Shown in pieces: positions 49,044-60,424 of a stretch of 64,000 nucleotides of DNA. Source of the stretch: DASQPR01 sp963797675 (GTDB lineage: Bacteria > Actinomycetota > Actinomycetes > Mycobacteriales > Micromonosporaceae). A program made the position numbers and the translations under genes. The notes below the pieces were generated by a model, which ran no database searches, was not told where the DNA came from, and worked only from the letters and a program-made list of their open reading frames with translations. The stretch's first letter is position 1. Each line of letters starts with the position of its first letter. The DNA lies in contig CAWCQQ010000001.1 of assembly GCA_963797675.1 (NCBI GenBank), positions 372,001-436,000 on the forward strand. The letters run 5' to 3'.

Positions 49044-49985
49044 CTAGCGGGGGATCAGGGTGGCGGCCAGCCGGTCGAGTGCGGCCCGGTTGACGCCGCC
49101 GGGCAGGAACGGCAGCTCGACCATCGGATAGCCCAGCTCCGCCAGGTCGGCGCGGAGATTCTGCTGCAGGGCTTGGCGTACCACGTAATCTTTGGTCTCT
49201 TTGGCCAGACCGGCGACGGTCGTACGGTCGGTCGCGAGCCCGGCCTCGGCCAGGCCCTTGCGCAACTCGGCGGCCGTGACCCGACCGCTGGTGGCGAGCG
49301 CCGGCCGGGTGGCGTTGATAACCACGCGACCGATCGCCATGTCGAGCGCGGTCAGCTCCGCGATCGCGTCCGCGGTCTCCTGGACCGGCATCTCCTCCAG
49401 CAGCGTGACCAGGTGGATCGACGTGATCGGCGAGCGGAGTACGGCGGCGACGCCCTCGCTCTGCGTCTTGATCGGGCCGACCTTGGCCAGGCGGGCGGCC
49501 TCGGCGGTGACGTTCAGGAAGCGGCCGATCCGGCCGGTCGGCGGCGCATCCAGCACCACGGCGTCGTAGACCCGCCGACCATCCTTCGACCGGGTCGTCG
49601 CCTCCTTGACCTTGCCGGTCAGCAGAACGTCGCGCATACCGGGAGCGATCGTGGTCGCGAAGTCGATCGCGCCGAGCTTCTGCAGCGCCCGGCCGGCAAT
49701 GCCGAGCTTGTAGAACATGTCGAGGTACTCCAGCAGCGCTTCTTCCGGATCGACGGAGAGCGCGCGGACTTCGGCCTTCGGCGTACCGGCGATCTTGCGC
49801 TCGGCGTACGGGAGCGGGCCGACACCGAACAGCGGCGCGATGCCCTGGCGTCCTTCGACCTCGACGAGCAGCGTCCGCCGGCCGCTCGAGGCGAGGGCGA
49901 GCGCCAAGGCTCCGGCAACGGTGGTCTTTCCCGTGCCACCCTTGCCCGTGACGACGTGCAGCCGTGCCGGCCAGTGATCACTCAC
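49044..49985 (-). CDS. ArsA/GET3-like ATPase (Rv3679-like)
   Basis: 313 aa, intact. Walker A LHVVTGKGGTGKTTVAGALA at the very N-terminus, RTLLVEVEGRQGIAPLFGVG, Walker B AVVLDAPPTGRIGRFLN and VVINATRPALATSGRVTA. First gene of the ATPase pair; likely to form a complex with its neighbour. Start ATG 49985. Confidence 0.9.
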   Translation of the reverse strand: MSDHWPARLHVVTGKGGTGKTTVAGALALALASSGRRTLLVEVEGRQGIAPLFGVGPLPYAERKIAGTPKAEVRALSVDPEEALLEYLDMFYKLGIAGRALQKLGAIDFATTIAPGMRDVLLTGKVKEATTRSKDGRRVYDAVVLDAPPTGRIGRFLNVTAEAARLAKVGPIKTQSEGVAAVLRSPITSIHLVTLLEEMPVQETADAIAELTALDMAIGRVVINATRPALATSGRVTAAELRKGLAEAGLATDRTTVAGLAKETKDYVVRQALQQNLRADLAELGYPMVELPFLPGGVNRAALDRLAATLIPR

Positions 49986-50001
49986 GATGACGGCAGCGTA
50001 C

Positions 50002-50553
50002 CTAGTTCGAGCTGCTCTTCACGTCGCAGACCCACCAGCCGTCGGAATTGATGGTCTCGATCGAAAGGTTCGTCGTGGCGTGATAGACGGTGGAGGCGGC
50101 GCTCAGGACGGTGGACACGGTCACTTTCGACGAGGTTTGGTCGGACACCACGAGCGCGCTCCAGGAGTACGCGGCGTCGTACCGGTTGGTGATCGTCTGC
50201 GCGTCCTTGATCTTGTGGGTGACCAGCGCGGTCGGGTCGGCCTGCTGGCACAGGATGCTCTCCGCCTCGGACGCTTCCTGGTGCAGGTAGACGCCGGTGA
50301 GGTAAGCGGTGACCGCCTCATCGGGCGACGGTGCGCCGACGCCGAACTGGCGGGTGGTGACGTAGATGGCGGTACCCGCGACGCCGCTGCACAGCAGCAG
50401 CACGCCGACGAGGACGAGCACGATCAGGCTGCCGCTCCGGCGCTTCGCCGGGATCGGCAGGTCAACGGCCGGCCAGGCGTCGGGAATCTGTTGATATTGG
50501 CTGGGGATTGCCGCCCCGACGGCCGTCTGCCCTGGTGAATGCGGTTCGCTCAC
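50002..50553 (-). CDS. Single-pass membrane protein, unknown function
   Basis: 183 aa from GTG 50553. Cytoplasmic Pro-rich N-terminus (QYQQIPDAWPAVDLPIPAKR), one helix (GSLIVLVLVGVLLLCSGVAG), and an extracytoplasmic domain DEAVTAYLTGVYLHQEASEA with two Cys (ILCQQADP, WWVCDVKS) that could form a disulfide. The exterior resembles the NTF2-like or DUF4878-type folds of actinobacterial membrane proteins. It ends 16 bases before the ArsA start and probably leads that operon. Confidence 0.7.
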   Translation of the reverse strand: MSEPHSPGQTAVGAAIPSQYQQIPDAWPAVDLPIPAKRRSGSLIVLVLVGVLLLCSGVAGTAIYVTTRQFGVGAPSPDEAVTAYLTGVYLHQEASEAESILCQQADPTALVTHKIKDAQTITNRYDAAYSWSALVVSDQTSSKVTVSTVLSAASTVYHATTNLSIETINSDGWWVCDVKSSSN

Positions 50554-50653
50554 GTCGCTCTCGCTCCCCGGGTCCGAGACTCCTTGCGGCGTTAGGTTAG
50601 CGCGTCCGGGCACCCGGGACGAAGGCGCTGTGCGTTTCGATATGGTTCTGAGC

Positions 50654-50809
50654 ATGCAGAAGTGGGAGTACGTGACGGTTCCCTTGCTCGTCCACGCAAC
50701 GAAGCAGATTCTCGACAATTGGGGCCAGGATGGGTGGGAACTCGTTGCCATCGTGCCCGGACCCAACAGCGAGCAGCTCGTCGCGTACATGAAGCGGCCG
50801 AAGCCGTGA
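50654..50809 (+). CDS. Small DUF4177-like protein (51 aa)
   Basis: Short gene read MQKWEYVTVPLLVHATKQIL then DNWGQDGWELVAIVPGPNSE and a basic end KRPKP. The KWEY...W/L...GxDGWELV pattern is the DUF4177-type motif. ATG 50654. Its TGA (50807-50809) overlaps the GTG of ridA by four bases. As I recall, an equally short gene sits in the same place in Mycobacterium (Rv3678A), supporting it as real. Function unknown. Confidence 0.75.
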   Translation: MQKWEYVTVPLLVHATKQILDNWGQDGWELVAIVPGPNSEQLVAYMKRPKP

Positions 50810-51267
50810 CCGATCCCTTCGCCAACCTCGCCGCGCTCGGCCTGACGCTGCCGCCGGTCGTCCCGCCGCTGGCCGCCTACGTGCCGGCGGTCGCCTCCGG
50901 CTCGTACGTCTACGTGTCCGGGCAGCTGCCGATGGTGGATGGCAAGCTGCTCGCCACCGGCAAGGTCGGCGCGGACGTGACGCCGGAGGACGCGAAGGCG
51001 CTGGCCGGCACGTGCGCGCTCAATGCGATCGCGGCGGTGGATGCGCTGGTCGGTCTCGGCCGAGTCGTGAAGATCGTCAAGGTGCAGGGCTTCGTCGCCT
51101 CGGCGGAGGGGTTCACCGGCCAGCCCGGCGTGATCAACGGTGCGTCCGAGCTGTTCGGCGCGGTCTTCGGGGAGGCCGGCCGGCACGCGCGCAGTGCCGT
51201 CGGGGTTGCCGAGCTGCCGCTGGGTGCGCCGGTCGAGGTGGACGTCGTGGTCGAAATCAGCGTTTAG
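50806..51267 (+). CDS. RidA/YjgF/YER057c/UK114 family protein
   Basis: 153 aa, intact. Typical trimeric RidA fold: VASGSYVYVSGQLPMVDGKL, AKALAGTCALNAIAAVDALV, VVKIVKVQGFVASAEGFTG and HARSAVGVAELPLGAPVEVD. RidA enzymes deaminate reactive enamines; this sub-family differs from canonical RidA, so catalysis is not assured. Coupled to the preceding small gene. Confidence 0.9.
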   Translation: MTDPFANLAALGLTLPPVVPPLAAYVPAVASGSYVYVSGQLPMVDGKLLATGKVGADVTPEDAKALAGTCALNAIAAVDALVGLGRVVKIVKVQGFVASAEGFTGQPGVINGASELFGAVFGEAGRHARSAVGVAELPLGAPVEVDVVVEISV

Positions 51268-51330
51268 TCGCTTTACCGCCGTCTCTGTCGGATCCCGGAC
51301 ATTCCTGGTTTGTGGCCGGGCGGTGTCAAG

Positions 51331-52137
51331 ATGGGCGCTATGCCAGTACCGCAGATCCCCACGTGGATGCCGTCATGGGCGACGCTGGTCCGGGCACCGA
51401 ACCCCGGGCCGATGACGCTCGACGGCACGAACACGTGGGTGCTGCGCGGCTCCGGCTCGGCCGGCTGCGTGATCGTCGATCCGGGGCCGGATCATCTCGA
51501 TCATTTGGTTGCGCTGGTGGCTGCGGCGCCGGTTGAATTGATCATCGTGACCCACCGGCACCCGGATCACCTGGACGGCGTTGATCCACTGGTCAGGATG
51601 CTCGGCGGCGACGTCCCGGTTGCGGCCGCGGTACCGGAGTTGTGCCGCGGCACGACGCCGCTCGTCGACGGCGAACTCCGGCAGCACGCCGGGCTCGCGA
51701 TCCGGGTGCTGTCGACGCCCGGTCACACCAGCGATTCGGTCAGCCTGCTGGTCACAGGTCCCGACGCGGACGGCACCGGAGTGCTGACCGGCGACACGAT
51801 TCTCGGACGCGGCACCACGATCATCGCGTGGCCGGACGGGAATCTCGGCGCCTACCTGGCCAGCCTCGATCGGCTGGGCGCGCTGGATGGCGTACCCGTT
51901 TTGCCGGGTCATGGCCCTGTTCTTGAGGACTGCGGCGCGATCGCCCGGGAGTACCGTGCGCACCGCGAAGCGCGGTTGACGCAGGTCCGCGCCGCGTTGA
52001 GCGCCGGAGCGCGCACGCCGGCCGAGGTCGTGGCCGAGGTCTATCCAGATCTCGAACCCGCACTGGTACCGGCGGCCGAGTGGACCGTTCGAGCGGCGTT
52101 GGCGTATCTGGATCCGGCCCATCTGGATCCGGCATGA
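51331..52137 (+). CDS. MBL-fold hydrolase (LACTB2-like)
   Basis: About 268 aa, intact. Zinc site LIIVTHRHPDHLDG (HxHxDH), substrate region NPGPMTLDGTNTWVL at the start, STPGHTSDSVSLLV (second His), LTGDTILGRGTT (Asp bridge) and LPGHGPVLED, followed by the C-terminal winged-helix-like RTPAEVVAEVYPDLEPALVP typical of LACTB2-like endoribonuclease relatives. Synteny matches Rv3677c. Start is one of two close ATGs (51331, 51340). Confidence 0.88.
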   Translation: MGAMPVPQIPTWMPSWATLVRAPNPGPMTLDGTNTWVLRGSGSAGCVIVDPGPDHLDHLVALVAAAPVELIIVTHRHPDHLDGVDPLVRMLGGDVPVAAAVPELCRGTTPLVDGELRQHAGLAIRVLSTPGHTSDSVSLLVTGPDADGTGVLTGDTILGRGTTIIAWPDGNLGAYLASLDRLGALDGVPVLPGHGPVLEDCGAIAREYRAHREARLTQVRAALSAGARTPAEVVAEVYPDLEPALVPAAEWTVRAALAYLDPAHLDPA

Positions 52138-52171
52138 CCGGACATCGTGAGCCTGCGAAGCGGGGGCGGAC

Positions 52172-55100
52172 GTGACGTGCCATGTCTGCGGGACGGTTGC
52201 CGTCCCGGGCGCGCGGTTCTGCCACAACTGCGGCACCGCGCTGATGCCGTTCGCGCGCCCGCAGGTGTCCGAGCGGCGGGTCGTCACGGTGCTCTTCGGC
52301 GACCTCTCCGACTTCACCGCGTGGTCCGAAGATCTTGATCCGGAACGGGTCGGAGCCGTGACCGACCGCGTCCTGGCGGCGCTCGCCGGCGCGGTCAAGA
52401 CGTTCGGCGGCCACGTCGACAAGCTCACCGGCGACGGCATCATGGCGGTCTTCGGCGCGCCGGTCGCGCACGAGGACGATGCCGAACGGGCCGTACGAGC
52501 GGCGCTGTCGATGCAGCGTGCCGTCCGCCGCGTGCTGGACGACGAGCGAGGCGGCGGCGCGCCGTCCGGCCTGCGGATCGGGCTCAACACCGGCGAAGTG
52601 CTCGCCGGCGTCCAGGCCGGCCTGGAGTACACGGTGATCGGCGACGCGGTGAACACGGCTGCGCGCCTCGCCGACGCGGCCGCGATCGGTACGGTCTACG
52701 CCGGCGAGCGGACCGCGTCGTCGACCCGCCGGGTCGGCTCGTGGCGGGCGCTGCGCCCGCTGCGGCTGAAGGGCAAGCGGGCTCCCGTCGAGACGTTCGA
52801 GCTGCTCGGACTGCTCGATGCGCCGGGCACCCGCTCCGGCATGGGCGACGAAGCACCGTTCATCGGCCGGGAGACCGAGCTGGCGTGGGTAGCCAGCCGC
52901 CTGGCCGAAGTGGACGACAGCGGCGAGCCGCGCGTACTGCTTCTGACGGCCGAAGCGGGCATCGGCAAGAGCCGGTTCGCGGCCCAGGTCGCCCGGTTCG
53001 CGGCGAACTATGACGCGACGTCGCCACGCTATGCCGCCGGCGTCGGTACGCGCGTGCTCAGCGTCCAATGCGCCGCGTACGGCGAGCATCGGCGGCTCGC
53101 CCCACTCACCGACATCGTCCGGGCCGCGATCGGCATGCCGGCCGAGGCCGGAGCGAACCCGTCCCGGGCGGCGATCGACGAACGGCTGTCGCGGCTGGCC
53201 GCGCGGCTCGGCTGGGCGCCGGGCGGCGCGCGGATCGATCTGCTGACCGCGGCGCTCGCGAACGCGGACACGCTGCCGGAACGGGATGCGCCGATCGGTG
53301 TCTGGCGCCCGGACGACACGTTCGACGTCGAGGCGGTCCCGACCGCGGTCGCCGACCTGCTCGAGCGGGCTGGCGACGGAGAGTCCGCTGCTGTTGATCG
53401 TGGATGACGTACACGACGCGACGGCCGAGTCGATGGACGCGCTCGGCGCCACGCTGTCCCGGATCGAGGGTGCCGTACTCGTCGTGCTGCTCGGCCGGCC
53501 CGAGGTCGTGCGTACCGCGGGTGCGCTCACGCGCCTCGCCGACGCTGAGGTGGCGAACCTGTCGGCGCTGCGTGGCGCGGACGCTGCCCGGTTGCTGACC
53601 GCTTATCTCGGTGGCGGAAAGCTGCCGACCGCGGACGGCGACCGGCTGCTCGCCACGGCTCAGGGAAACCCGTTCTACCTGGCCGAACTCGTCACGCTCC
53701 TGATCGAACGCGGTGCGCTGACCCAGACCACGGCGACGCCTCCCGGATGGACGCTCGCCGCCGGTTCGCTCGGTGGCGCTCTGCTGTCGCGTGACCTCGC
53801 CGCGGTGCTGGCCGCGCGGATCGACGCGCTCCCGGCCGACGCCCGAGCGGTACTTCGGGACGCGACCGTGGTCGGTGACGCGGTGCCGTCCGGGGCGCTC
53901 GAGGCGCTGCGCGACCGGCGTACCGACGGGCGCCGCGGTCAGGCCGTGGCCGCCGTCGAGCTTGAGCGTGCGGTCGAGGAGTTGCTGTCCCGACGCATGC
54001 TGCGCCGCACCCGAGGCGGGTACGCCTTCGTCACGCCGCTTCTGCGCGAGGCCGTCTACGCCGGCATCGGCAAGGCCGATCTGGCCGAGCGCCACGCGCA
54101 CCTGGCCCGCTGGGCCGCCTCCGGACCCGCAGCCGAATCCGGGCATCGATCTCGACGCGTTCATCGCCGATCACGTGGAACGTGCGGTCAGCGGCGCCGA
54201 CGCGGTCGGTCTGCGCGCCGATGCGCCGGCCCGATCGGTCGGCGCCGCTCGGCGTCGCGGCGCTCGGCCGGCTCGCCCGCCGGGCGATCAACACCGGCGA
54301 ACCGGCCCAGGCCGTCCGGTACGCCGAACGCGCCGGCGCGCTGACCGGCGACGTCCTGCCGCTGGCCGACCGGCTCGTCTACGCGCGCGCCCAGCTGCAG
54401 CTCGGCCGCCCGAAGGAGGCACTCGTCCAGGCCGAGAAGATGCTGGCCGACATCGGCGACGACGAGTACCACCGCGGGTGCCGCCCTGCTGCTGGCCGGC
54501 CGGGCGTACCGCGTGCTGGGCGATCTTGATCGGGCTCTGGAACTGTGGCACGACGCGCTCGCCGTCGGTACCGGCGGCCGGATATGCCGAACGTGGCGGC
54601 CGAGGCGATGCGCCGCCTCGGCATGGCCGACTTCCTGGCCGGGCGCCTGGCCGAGGCCGGCAGCCGGTTGGCGCAGGCCTACCAGGTGGCCGTCGGCGAT
54701 CATGATCCGCGGAGCCAGGCCTGGTCGCTGCAGAACCTCGCGTGGGTCAGCGACGACCCGCGGCGACTTCGCCGGTGCCGACGCGACCCTCGGCCGGGCC
54801 GCCCGGCTCTTCGCCGAGCAGCACGATCCGGTCGGGCGGGCGTGGCTGCGCGGTACGACCGCGTTCACGCGGCTGCTGGCCGGCCGCTTGCGCGAGGCGC
54901 GCCGGCTCGCGCGGGTGTTCCTGCCGTTCGGCGAGCGCGTCGGCGACCAGTGGGCCACGGCGACGCTTCGGGCGGTCGAGGCGTACGCCGCGGCCGAACT
55001 CGGCGAACTCGTCTCGGCCGACCGGGTGGCCCGGCGCGCGTACGGCGAGTTCGCCGCGACCTCGGACGACTGGGGTCGCGGATTCGCGCTGATCGTCCGG

Positions 55101-55787
55101 GCGGTGGTCGCCCGTGGACTGGCCGAGCCGGAGCACGCGATCGATCTCGTGTCCGAAGCGCTGGAGTACGGCGAGCGTACGCATCATCCGCTGCTGATCG
55201 GCATGGCCCGGACGATCCGTGGGTTCACGAACCTCGATCGTGGCGACTCGGTCTCCGCGGAGGCGGACGCGCGGGCCGTTCTCGACATCGTCGAGCCGCA
55301 CAACGTGCTGGAGCCGGCCCAGGTCGGGCCGAAGGTCCTGCTCGGCATGGCCCGCCTTGCCGCCGGTGATACCGCGGCGGCGCTGCGGCATCTCGGCCCG
55401 GTCGTGGAGGCGTCCCCGGCACCGGCGATGCTGCTGCCGCGGCGGGCTCGCGCATCGCCGCGTACTCGACGGCGCTGCTCGCGGCCGATCGCGTCGACGA
55501 AGCGATCATCGCCGGGCGGGCGTCGATCGAGGCACCCGGAGAAGACGTACGCAGCGCCGGCGCGGCCCGGATGAGTCTCGCCCGAGCGCTGGCCGCCGGT
55601 GGATTCCTGGCCGAGGCCCGCCTCGACCGCCGCCGACGCCGTCGCCACGGCGTTCGCTACCGAGCAGGTGAGCGAGCGTGCGTCGGCAACCGCGCTCCTG
55701 AAGACGCTGGAGACCGGCCGTCTAGGTAACAACCTGAGCAATCCGCTGCCGGTTCGTCAATGCGCTGGCATACCCTGTGACGCGTGA
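52172..55787 (+). CDS. Zinc-ribbon class III nucleotide cyclase - AAA ATPase - TPR regulator
   Basis: Large soluble multidomain protein, about 1,200 aa. N-terminal zinc ribbon (Cys 3, 6, 17, 20). Class III cyclase domain with metal Asp44 (LFGDLSDF) and Asp88 (GDGIMAVFG), purine-selecting Lys84, and transition-state Asn161/Arg165 (GDAVNTAARL): all catalytic residues are present, so adenylate cyclase activity is likely. Then an AAA/STAND-type ATPase with LLLTAEAGIGKSRFAAQVAR (Walker A) and LLLIVDDVHDATAESMD (Walker B), and C-terminal TPR-like repeats. Breaks near 53375, 54125, 54235, 54480, 54590, 54765, 55450 and 55620. GTG 52172. The last frame ends at TGA 55787, overlapping the kinase start (GTGA). 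Confidence 0.88.
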
Positions 55788-56731
55788 CGACGCCACAGCC
55801 ATCGAAGCTGCCGCTCGTCCGGGTGCCTTCCGTACCCGGTCTGACCGGCCTTTCGATCATGGCCCGCGGCGGGTACGCGACCGTCTACCAGGCGCGGCAG
55901 GAATCGGTCGGCCGGCCGGTCGCGGTCAAGGTCGAGCATCGGGCGCTGGCCAGCGAGGAAGATCAGAACCGATTCCTGCGCGAGGCGAATGCGGCTGGTC
56001 AGATGTCCGGGCACCCGCACGTCGTGGACCTCTTCGACGCCGGGGTGACCGAGGACGGCCACCCGTACCTGATCATGGAGTTGTGCGCCGGGACATACGC
56101 GGACCGGATGGCTCGTGCGCCGCTCGCGCCGCGTGAGGTCCGGGACATCGGCGTCAAGATCGCCGATGCGCTGGCCGACGCACATGAGATGGGCGTGCTG
56201 CATCGTGACGTGAAGCCGGCGAACATCCTGCAGTCCCGGTTCGGCGAACCGTCGCTGGCCGACTTCGGACTGGCCGTCCTCGCCGAAACCCGGGACAGCT
56301 CCCTCGAACTCGACATGCTGACGCCGGCGTACGCGCCGCCGGAACTGTTCCGTCACGGTACGCCGCCGTCCGCCGCCGCCGACGTGTACGCGCTCGCCGC
56401 CTCGCTCTACGCGATGCTCCGCGGCGCCCCGCCGCGCTGGCGGGACGACAACATGCCGAGCATCATGGCGCTCATCGAGCTGTTCAAGGAACCGATCCCG
56501 GATCTGCCCGGCGTCGGACCCTCGCTGCTCGACGTGCTGCGCGCCGGCATGCAGAACGATCCGGCCGCGCGGCCGCACGCAGGTGCGTTCCGGGACCTGC
56601 TGGCCGAATTGCCGATCACGTCACTCGGCGTCGCCACGAACTCGGTGTTCGCGCCGTCGCCCCGTGCCGAGAACGACGACAGCGGCGCGACGATCAGCTG
56701 GGCCTCCGAGACCCAAGCCGGCGATTTCTGA
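55784..56731 (+). CDS. Soluble Ser/Thr protein kinase (PknB family)
   Basis: 315 aa, intact, GTG 55784. Gly-rich loop MARGGYATVYQAR, ATP Lys49 (VAVKVE), catalytic loop LHRDVKPANIL (Asp142, Asn147), DFG Asp160, and activation segment DMLTPAYAPPE. No transmembrane helix or PASTA domain, unlike PknB, so it is cytosolic. The C-terminal 40 residues are Ser/Thr/Ala-rich. Start overlaps the cyclase stop by four bases, so the two should be produced together and may act in one pathway. Confidence 0.93.
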   Translation: MTTPQPSKLPLVRVPSVPGLTGLSIMARGGYATVYQARQESVGRPVAVKVEHRALASEEDQNRFLREANAAGQMSGHPHVVDLFDAGVTEDGHPYLIMELCAGTYADRMARAPLAPREVRDIGVKIADALADAHEMGVLHRDVKPANILQSRFGEPSLADFGLAVLAETRDSSLELDMLTPAYAPPELFRHGTPPSAAADVYALAASLYAMLRGAPPRWRDDNMPSIMALIELFKEPIPDLPGVGPSLLDVLRAGMQNDPAARPHAGAFRDLLAELPITSLGVATNSVFAPSPRAENDDSGATISWASETQAGDF

Positions 56732-56800
56732 GCGGTCGTCCGCTGCCCGTTCGATTGCGACTGACACATCCAGCCGCCCTGGGGCGGCGGACATGCATGC

Positions 56801-56852
56801 GGCGTCCTACCACTCTGGACTCATGGGCGGTGCAGAGTGGTAGCGCCGTGAA
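56801..56852 (+). repeat. 52-bp hairpin repeat, copy 1
   Basis: Arms CTACCACTCTG (56807-56817) and CAGAGTGGTAG (56833-56843) form a perfect 11-bp stem with a 15-base loop. Outside it GGCG and CGCC add four more pairs past a TC bulge, and GTGAA closes the unit. 69 bases past the kinase stop. Confidence 0.92.
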
Positions 56853-56942
56853 CGCACCGGCCCGCGGGCGTTGGCGACCGCCGCCGGTAGACCACGGGCA
56901 GACCGATCGTGCGGCCGGCCGATCGTGCGGCGGGTATGTGTT

Positions 56943-56994
56943 GGCGTCTTACCACTTTGGACTCATAGACGGTGCAGAGTGGTAGCGCCGTGAA
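56943..56994 (+). repeat. 52-bp hairpin repeat, copy 2
   Basis: Same length and register as copy 1; arms TACCACTTTG and CAGAGTGGTA keep pairing with one G-T wobble; the GGCG/CGCC extension and GTGAA are identical. Loop differs at two positions. Confidence 0.92.
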
Positions 56995-57062
56995 GCATGC
57001 CGCCAGTTGCCCCGAGCGGGTCGACCAAGGGCGGGCGGGACCGACCGGCGGGCAGATGTGCG

Positions 57063-57114
57063 GGCGTCCTACCACTCTGGACCCACAAACGGTGCAGAGC
57101 GGTAGGGCCGTGAA
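57063..57114 (+). repeat. 52-bp hairpin repeat, copy 3
   Basis: Arms CTACCACTCTG and CAGAGCGGTAG have one A-C mismatch; the outer CGCC is GGCC. Loop differs from copy 1 at five or so positions. Same 52-bp length; it ends 81 bases before the acyl-CoA dehydrogenase stop. Confidence 0.9.
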
Positions 57115-57194
57115 ACACACCGCTGACTGCCGCGCGGGGCCGACCGGTCCGGCCGGCTTCGGGCGAGCAGACCGACCGCCGAGAGCCTGACGGG

Positions 57195-58349
57195 TCAGTA
57201 GGACTTTTCCTGTCCCAGGACATGCTGGGAGACGTAGTTGAGGATCATCTCGCGGGAGACCGGCGCGATCCGGCCGGCCCTGACGCCGCCGAGCAGCGTT
57301 GCGACGCCGTACTCCGTGGTCATGCCGTTGCCGCCGTGTGCCTGGATCGCGGTGTCCACGGCCAGCACGGCTGCGTCTGCGGCCGCGTACTTTGCCATGT
57401 TCGCGGCGATGCCGGCCTCGAGGTCGCGACCCTCGTCGTAGAGCCCGGCCGCCTTGTAGACCATCAGTTTGGCGAGTTCAACCTGGATCTGCGCGTGTGC
57501 GAGCGGGTGCGCGACGCCCTGGTGGCTGCCGATCGTCCGGCCCCAGACCGACCGTGACGCGGTATACGCCGCGGCTCGCGACAGCGCATAGCGGCCGGTG
57601 CCGACGCTCATCGCCGCGACCGTGATGCGCTCCGGGTTCAACCCGCTGAACAGCGCGGGGAGGCCCGAGTCGCCGTCGCCGATCAGGGCGCTGGCCGGAA
57701 CGCGTACGTCGTCGAGGTAGACCATCCACTGGTTCTCCGGCGACACGATCTCCATGTCGATCTTCGATGTGGTCAGGCCTTCGGCGTCGGTCGGGACGAA
57801 GAACAGCGCCGGAACGAGCTTGCCCGCGGCCATCGTGCGCGCCACGACCAGCATGTACGAAGCCTCGTCGACACCGGAGATGAAGCACTTCCGGCCGGAG
57901 ATGACCCAGTCCGTACCGTCCCGGCGCGCCGTGGTGCCGAGCCGGTGGAAGTTGGAGCCGGCCTCGGGTTCGGTGATCGCGAAGACACACTTCAGCGTGC
58001 CGTCGGCGAAGCCGGGCAGCAGCTCCTTACGCTGCGCTTCGGTGCCGTGCTTGGTGATGATCGTGGCGACGATCGCGGGCGACACGACGAGCAGCAGCAG
58101 CGGTGAACCGGCCGCGGCCAGTTCCTCGCAGATGATCGCGAGATCGGTGATGCCGCCGCCACCGCCGCCGTACTGCTCCGGGATGCTGGCGCCGAGATAG
58201 CCGAGCTTGCCGGCCTCGGCCCACAACTCGGACGTATGCTCGCCGCTCTTCGCTTTCTCGACGTAGTACGCGTGGCCGTACTTCGCGCCGAGGATGGCGA
58301 CCGCGGCGCGAAGGGACGACTGCTCGGGCGTGAGATCGAATGTGGCCAT
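57195..58349 (-). CDS. Acyl-CoA dehydrogenase family protein (AtuD-like by context)
   Basis: 384 aa, intact. FAD flavoprotein: AIICEELAAAGSPLLLL, FAITEPEAGSNFHRLGTTAR (FAD/substrate motif), WVISGRKCFISGVDEASYML, AAYTASRSVWGRTIGSHQGV, and AIQAHGGNGMTTEYGVATLL. The C-terminal loop that usually reads IYEGT reads APVSREM here, so the catalytic Glu cannot be placed by motif. In this operon it probably oxidises a branched acyl-CoA before or around the carboxylase step. Last gene of a minus-strand operon; 21 bases after the carboxylase alpha gene. Confidence 0.9.
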   Translation of the reverse strand: MATFDLTPEQSSLRAAVAILGAKYGHAYYVEKAKSGEHTSELWAEAGKLGYLGASIPEQYGGGGGGITDLAIICEELAAAGSPLLLLVVSPAIVATIITKHGTEAQRKELLPGFADGTLKCVFAITEPEAGSNFHRLGTTARRDGTDWVISGRKCFISGVDEASYMLVVARTMAAGKLVPALFFVPTDAEGLTTSKIDMEIVSPENQWMVYLDDVRVPASALIGDGDSGLPALFSGLNPERITVAAMSVGTGRYALSRAAAYTASRSVWGRTIGSHQGVAHPLAHAQIQVELAKLMVYKAAGLYDEGRDLEAGIAANMAKYAAADAAVLAVDTAIQAHGGNGMTTEYGVATLLGGVRAGRIAPVSREMILNYVSQHVLGQEKSY

Positions 58350-58370
58350 GAGGGGGTTGGCCTTTCTAGA

Positions 58371-60398
<2,028 letters not shown>

Positions 60399-60424
60399 GT
60401 CGATCTCCTCTTAGAACGCCCGGG

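Noticed and set aside
47847..50051. A 734-codon plus-strand open frame
   Set aside because: It is exactly antisense to the two intact ArsA-like ATPases and has an Arg/Gly-rich composition typical of shadow frames in GC-rich DNA.
56801..57114. CRISPR array
   Set aside because: Only three repeats of 52 bp, spacers of 90 and 68 bp, and no cas genes nearby.
56821..57223. Minus-strand proteins with repeated LPLCTVxES or GATTLHRL segments
   Set aside because: The repeats are just translations of the hairpin units; there is no ribosome binding site and the frames differ between copies.
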